NCBI GenBank assembly: GCA_910588825.1
Contig: CAJURF010000098.1
Location: 1 to 9,670 of the forward strand
Source of the DNA: an uncultured Lachnospiraceae bacterium
Lineage (GTDB): Bacteria; Bacillota; Clostridia; Lachnospirales; Lachnospiraceae
DNA length: 9,670 bases
Direction: 5' to 3'
Below are positions 7,905-9,670 of this stretch, one piece after another; the first letter of the stretch is position 1, and each line of letters opens with the position of its first letter. Below the pieces are notes generated by a model that did no database searches, had not been told where the DNA came from, and was given only the letters and a program-made list of their open reading frames with translations. The translations under genes were made by a program, and so were the position numbers.

Positions 7905-7926
7905 TAACGAAATAATACAGTCGTTA
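7905..7926 (-). promoter_or_regulatory. Short inverted repeat in the pab leader, possible operator
   Basis: TAACGA (7905-7910) and TCGTTA (7921-7926) form a 6-bp inverted repeat with a 10-base spacer, between the likely pab promoter and the pabA ribosome binding site. It could be an operator or a small leader hairpin. I do not recognise it as any known regulator site, and a repeat this short can arise by chance. Confidence 0.2.
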
Positions 7927-7953
7927 TCCCAAAGTGATTTAGGTCCGTAACCT

Positions 7954-7982
7954 GTAATAAAATATTTTAAGTTATTGTACAA
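7954..7982 (-). promoter_or_regulatory. Possible promoter of the pab operon
   Basis: TTGTAC (7977-7982) and TATTAC (7954-7959) lie 17 bases apart in a very AT-rich stretch on the minus strand. Initiation about seven bases further on gives a leader of about 80 bases before pabA. The -35 match is poor (3 of 6), but nothing better is seen in this gap. I found no T-box or tetrahydrofolate riboswitch pattern in the leader. Confidence 0.35.
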
Positions 7983-8010
7983 TTTTTCAGACAAGATGTC
8001 AAATTATTTT

Positions 8011-8039
8011 TTGAGAAGTGGGGAATCCTATATTATAAT
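8011..8039 (+). promoter_or_regulatory. Strong SigA-type promoter of the decayed asparaginase gene
   Basis: TTGAGA (8011-8016) and a perfect TATAAT (8034-8039) are separated by exactly 17 bases. The start of transcription should lie near 8046, leaving a leader of about 25 bases with the AAGGAAGG ribosome binding site (8053-8060) ten bases before the ATG at 8071. It reads away from the pab promoter, so this gap holds divergent promoters. Confidence 0.8.
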
Positions 8040-8070
8040 GGTGTCATTAAAAAAGGAAGGACAACTATTA

Positions 8071-8196
8071 ATGAAGAAGATACTTTTGATCGCCACCGGT
8101 GGTACAATTGCCTCAGTGGAAAAGGTCTTAGACTTTATAAAAAAACATATAAAGGGGTGATTATAGAAAGTTTTGGCAGGAAACAGTGTACGGTTG
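8071..8196 (+). pseudogene. ansA: Decayed type I L-asparaginase gene with large internal deletion and frameshift
   Basis: The reading frame from 8071 begins MKKILLIATGGTIAS, which is the asparaginase N-terminus with the first active-site motif (TGGTIAS). After residue 15 the sequence jumps to VEKVLDFIKKH, which looks like the region just before the conserved K-G-V-I-I-E-S-F-G motif, so roughly the first two thirds of the enzyme after the N-terminus is missing, including the second catalytic block (HGTDT type). The frame then stops at 8160. Shifting frame at about 8144-8150 recovers YKGVIIESFG directly, as expected if one base was lost in the AT-rich CATATAAA. Beyond this only a few unclear residues remain before the palindromic element. 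The enzyme cannot be functional. A functional 29-residue peptide from the intact promoter and ribosome binding site cannot be excluded. The right-hand boundary of the remnant is approximate. Confidence 0.7.
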
Positions 8197-8206
8197 ATGC
8201 ATACAA

Positions 8207-8347
8207 AAATAACCTATAACAGGTACGCTGGACTTTTCTTTAAGAGTATCCGCCCAAAATCAATCAGGCGCCCAGGAGCATATGCTGCTGATTGATTTTG
8301 GGCGGCGTTGTCAGAAAAAAAGACAAAGCAGATAGTATAGGTTATTT
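8207..8347. repeat. 141-bp near-palindromic element, MITE-like or double-sided hairpin
   Basis: The outer arms are a perfect 12-bp inverted repeat (AAATAACCTATA at 8207-8218, complement at 8336-8347). The inner arms are a perfect 18-bp inverted repeat (8250-8267 with 8288-8305, starting CCGCCCAAAATC). The segments between them are 31 and 30 bases long and partly complementary (GACTTTTCTTT against AGAAAAAAAGAC), so the halves of 61 and 60 bases mirror each other along their whole length. The 20-base centre holds AGCATATGCT (8277-8286). There is no coding sequence. It lies between two convergent genes, where it could end transcription from both sides, but no clean U tract follows the inner stem. 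I see no convincing target-site duplication. A non-autonomous transposon remnant and a bidirectional terminator are both possible. Confidence 0.75.
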
Positions 8348-8359
8348 ATAATACCTTTG

Positions 8360-9424
8360 TCAATTTTCAACCATAGTTCTCCGGAATTCTTCCAAAGCCT
8401 GCTTTTGGCGGGGTGTTAAATCACTGGGAATGCGGACACTCAAATTCACATACTGATCGCCCCGTCCTCCAATTTTTTTCGGCCTGATGAGTCCCCTGTT
8501 TAACAGTTGCAGCCTGCCGGTGGTCTGCATTCCCTCTGGTATTTCATGCCATATGTCCCCCTCAATAGTCGTAATCTTTATCTTGCCGCCTAAAACTAAA
8601 GTTGTATAATCCACCTCACAGGTAGTGTACAGATGGTATCCTTTTCTTTCAAACATTGGCTCATCATTCACAAGAACTACCACAATCAGATTTTTATCGC
8701 CGCAGGGTACTTTGTCCACTCCTTCTTTATCCTCACAGACAATATCTCTCAAAAAGAAATACTGTCGTTCATATGAACCCGGCGGTATTTTTACCTGAAA
8801 TTCCCATTTCTTCTCAATATAACCTAATCCATGACAGTCCGGACATATTTCTCTGGGTATTTTTCCTTTACCACGGCAGGTATTGCAGAAAACTTCCCTG
8901 CCTACCTTATGTCCCCAATTGGATACATATTGGATGCGTCTTCCCGTTCCATCACAAACCGGACATTGTGTATAGGGAATTTCAGCATCTTCCCCTTGGC
9001 AGCGGGGGCAGTCTTCTTTTATATTGAAACTAACCGGTTTGACTACCTCTTTGAGAGTTTCTTTCAGAGTTAAATAAACAGCTATGCGAATACTCTGGGG
9101 CGGCGGTCCTTCATCCTCTTCTTTCTTCTTTCTGCCATGTTCACAAGCTCCACAATGCCCGTCTTCCGTCTCATAATCTGCGGAACTGCTCCTGCGGCTG
9201 CTGCCTGCATAAGCCTCATGGCCCATATAATCATACTTCCTGCGCTGTTCGGCATCTGATAGAACGCCGTAGGCTTCTGATATTTCCTGAAACCTGGCGT
9301 TATCCTCCGAATCACATTCTTTGGAATCTGGATGGTACTGCTTTGCCAGTTTCCGATAAGCTTTCTTAATCTCTTCCTGTGTTGCGTCTGGCTTTACACC
9401 TAATATCTCATAATAATTTTTCAA
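8360..9424 (-). CDS. Divergent DnaJ-family co-chaperone (J domain plus zinc fingers)
   Basis: This 354-residue protein (numbered from the TTG start) stimulates a DnaK-type Hsp70 and binds unfolded clients in the cytosol. The J domain is at 1-70 with HPD at 31-33. The usual glycine/phenylalanine linker is replaced by a Ser/Arg and then acidic Lys/Glu stretch (about 74-108) that holds an extra H-C-x2-C-x-H cluster (90-96). The zinc region has C139-PRC, C154-PVCDGTG, C180-NTCRGKG and C194-PDCHGLG; the first repeat lacks the final GxG. Client-binding beta domains follow from about 205 to 340. The TTG at 9424 is preferred because AGGAG lies eight bases upstream and the protein then begins MKNYYEILGV, as in standard DnaJ. 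A GTG 18 bases upstream has no ribosome binding site. There is no dnaK or grpE next to it, so it is probably an accessory DnaJ and not the housekeeping copy. Confidence 0.9.
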   Translation of the reverse strand: MKNYYEILGVKPDATQEEIKKAYRKLAKQYHPDSKECDSEDNARFQEISEAYGVLSDAEQRRKYDYMGHEAYAGSSRRSSSADYETEDGHCGACEHGRKKKEEDEGPPPQSIRIAVYLTLKETLKEVVKPVSFNIKEDCPRCQGEDAEIPYTQCPVCDGTGRRIQYVSNWGHKVGREVFCNTCRGKGKIPREICPDCHGLGYIEKKWEFQVKIPPGSYERQYFFLRDIVCEDKEGVDKVPCGDKNLIVVVLVNDEPMFERKGYHLYTTCEVDYTTLVLGGKIKITTIEGDIWHEIPEGMQTTGRLQLLNRGLIRPKKIGGRGDQYVNLSVRIPSDLTPRQKQALEEFRRTMVEN

Positions 9425-9432
9425 ATTCTCAT

Positions 9433-9437
9433 CTCCT
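9433..9437 (-). promoter_or_regulatory. Ribosome binding site that fixes the TTG start of the dnaJ-like gene
   Basis: AGGAG on the minus strand is followed by an eight-base spacer and TTG at 9424. It lies downstream of the competing GTG at 9442, which has no purine-rich site before it. Confidence 0.7.
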
Positions 9438-9486
9438 GTCACAGTCAGTAAATCTGTTGAACAGAGCTTCTGATACCTTTGTCCTT

Positions 9487-9515
9487 ATTATAATTCATCT
9501 TGTCAATAAAAGCAA
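9487..9515 (-). promoter_or_regulatory. Likely promoter of the dnaJ-like gene
   Basis: A perfect TATAAT (9487-9492, minus strand) has TTGCTT (9510-9515) 17 bases upstream. A TTGACA nearby (plus-strand 9499-9504) is only eight bases from the TATAAT and cannot pair with it. The leader would be about 55 bases. I see no CIRCE operator (TTAGCACTC with its inverted repeat), so HrcA control is not indicated. Confidence 0.55.
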
Positions 9516-9550
9516 TAAATTATACTATATTAATCCACATTTTAGCGTAT

Positions 9551-9581
9551 AAAAAAGGCAACCAGCATTTCGCTAATCGCC
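9551..9581 (-). terminator. Intrinsic terminator of a gene beyond the right edge
   Basis: In the minus-strand RNA a 10-bp stem (complements of 9572-9581 and 9557-9566) closes a GAAAU loop and is followed by U6 (9551-9556). Three of the pairs are G-U wobbles that become A/C mismatches on the plus strand, which fixes the orientation. It ends a transcript entering from outside the window and isolates the dnaJ-like gene. Confidence 0.7.
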
Positions 9582-9670
9582 TTAAACCTCTCCAAAATTA
9601 ATTTTAGATATTGCAACGTACCCTCAAAACCGCATATACGATCTGCCTCTTTTCCTGGTCAAACCCTCAC
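9582..9670. other. Window edge, nothing recognised
   Basis: This stretch lies upstream of the terminator on the minus strand. All three minus-strand frames hit a stop quickly or stay open for only about 20-40 codons, and none gives a recognisable protein end. I see no tRNA or rRNA. It may be the 3' end or trailer of the gene cut off by the window. Confidence 0.4.

Noticed and set aside
7809..7994. Minus-strand 61-codon frame across the pabA leader
   Set aside because: It starts at a TTG with no ribosome binding site, upstream of the likely pab promoter, and runs out of frame into pabA. Its hydrophobic end is a frame artefact.
7975..8160. Longer 61-codon version of the short plus-strand frame
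   Set aside because: It would start at TTG upstream of the strong promoter at 8011-8039, so most transcripts could not encode it. The ATG at 8071 with its ribosome binding site is the real start.
8250..8305. The 18-bp inner inverted repeat as a standard intrinsic terminator
   Set aside because: Neither strand has a U tract directly after the stem, so it does not fit the usual form. It is described as part of the larger near-palindromic element.
1..9670. CRISPR array, tRNA, rRNA, IS transposase or integrase
   Set aside because: I found no regularly spaced repeats, no cloverleaf or rRNA-like sequence and no transposase or recombinase motifs in either strand.

Overview
The window looks like chromosomal DNA of a Gram-positive clostridial bacterium, most likely in the Lachnospiraceae. 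The reasons are moderate GC, strong AGGAGG-type ribosome binding sites with some GTG and TTG starts, U-tract terminators, a compact pabA-pabB-pabC operon and a clostridial-type methyltransferase. The family is inferred from protein style only; there is no rRNA or other marker gene. All intact genes lie on the minus strand, so the layout reads from right to left. One decayed gene lies on the plus strand.

Right end (8360-9670): a terminator for an unseen gene beyond the window, then a promoter and a divergent DnaJ-type co-chaperone that probably starts at TTG. Next (8050-8350) is a decayed L-asparaginase gene on the plus strand. It keeps an excellent promoter, a ribosome binding site and the first active-site motif, but has lost most of its body and carries a frameshift. 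A 141-bp near-palindromic element lies over its end, between it and the convergent dnaJ-like gene.

Middle (5192-7866): pabA, pabB and pabC overlap by about 20 bases at each junction. Together they encode the conversion of chorismate plus glutamine to 4-aminobenzoate for folate synthesis. Downstream (3366-5057) is an unusual fusion of an AstE/AspA-type zinc deacylase with a SAM-dependent methyltransferase, closed by an intrinsic terminator.

Left end (43-3134): a separate, tightly packed three-gene unit. It encodes a DUF262 protein (DGQQR-type NTPase/nuclease fold, no HNH domain), an OLD/ABC-type AAA ATPase of the DUF3696 kind, and a 277-residue protein I cannot assign. The architecture is typical of anti-phage defence operons, and from memory it resembles the three-gene Menshen (NsnABC) type. 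This is the best candidate for an interesting system here. The third protein is the obvious unknown, possibly its effector.
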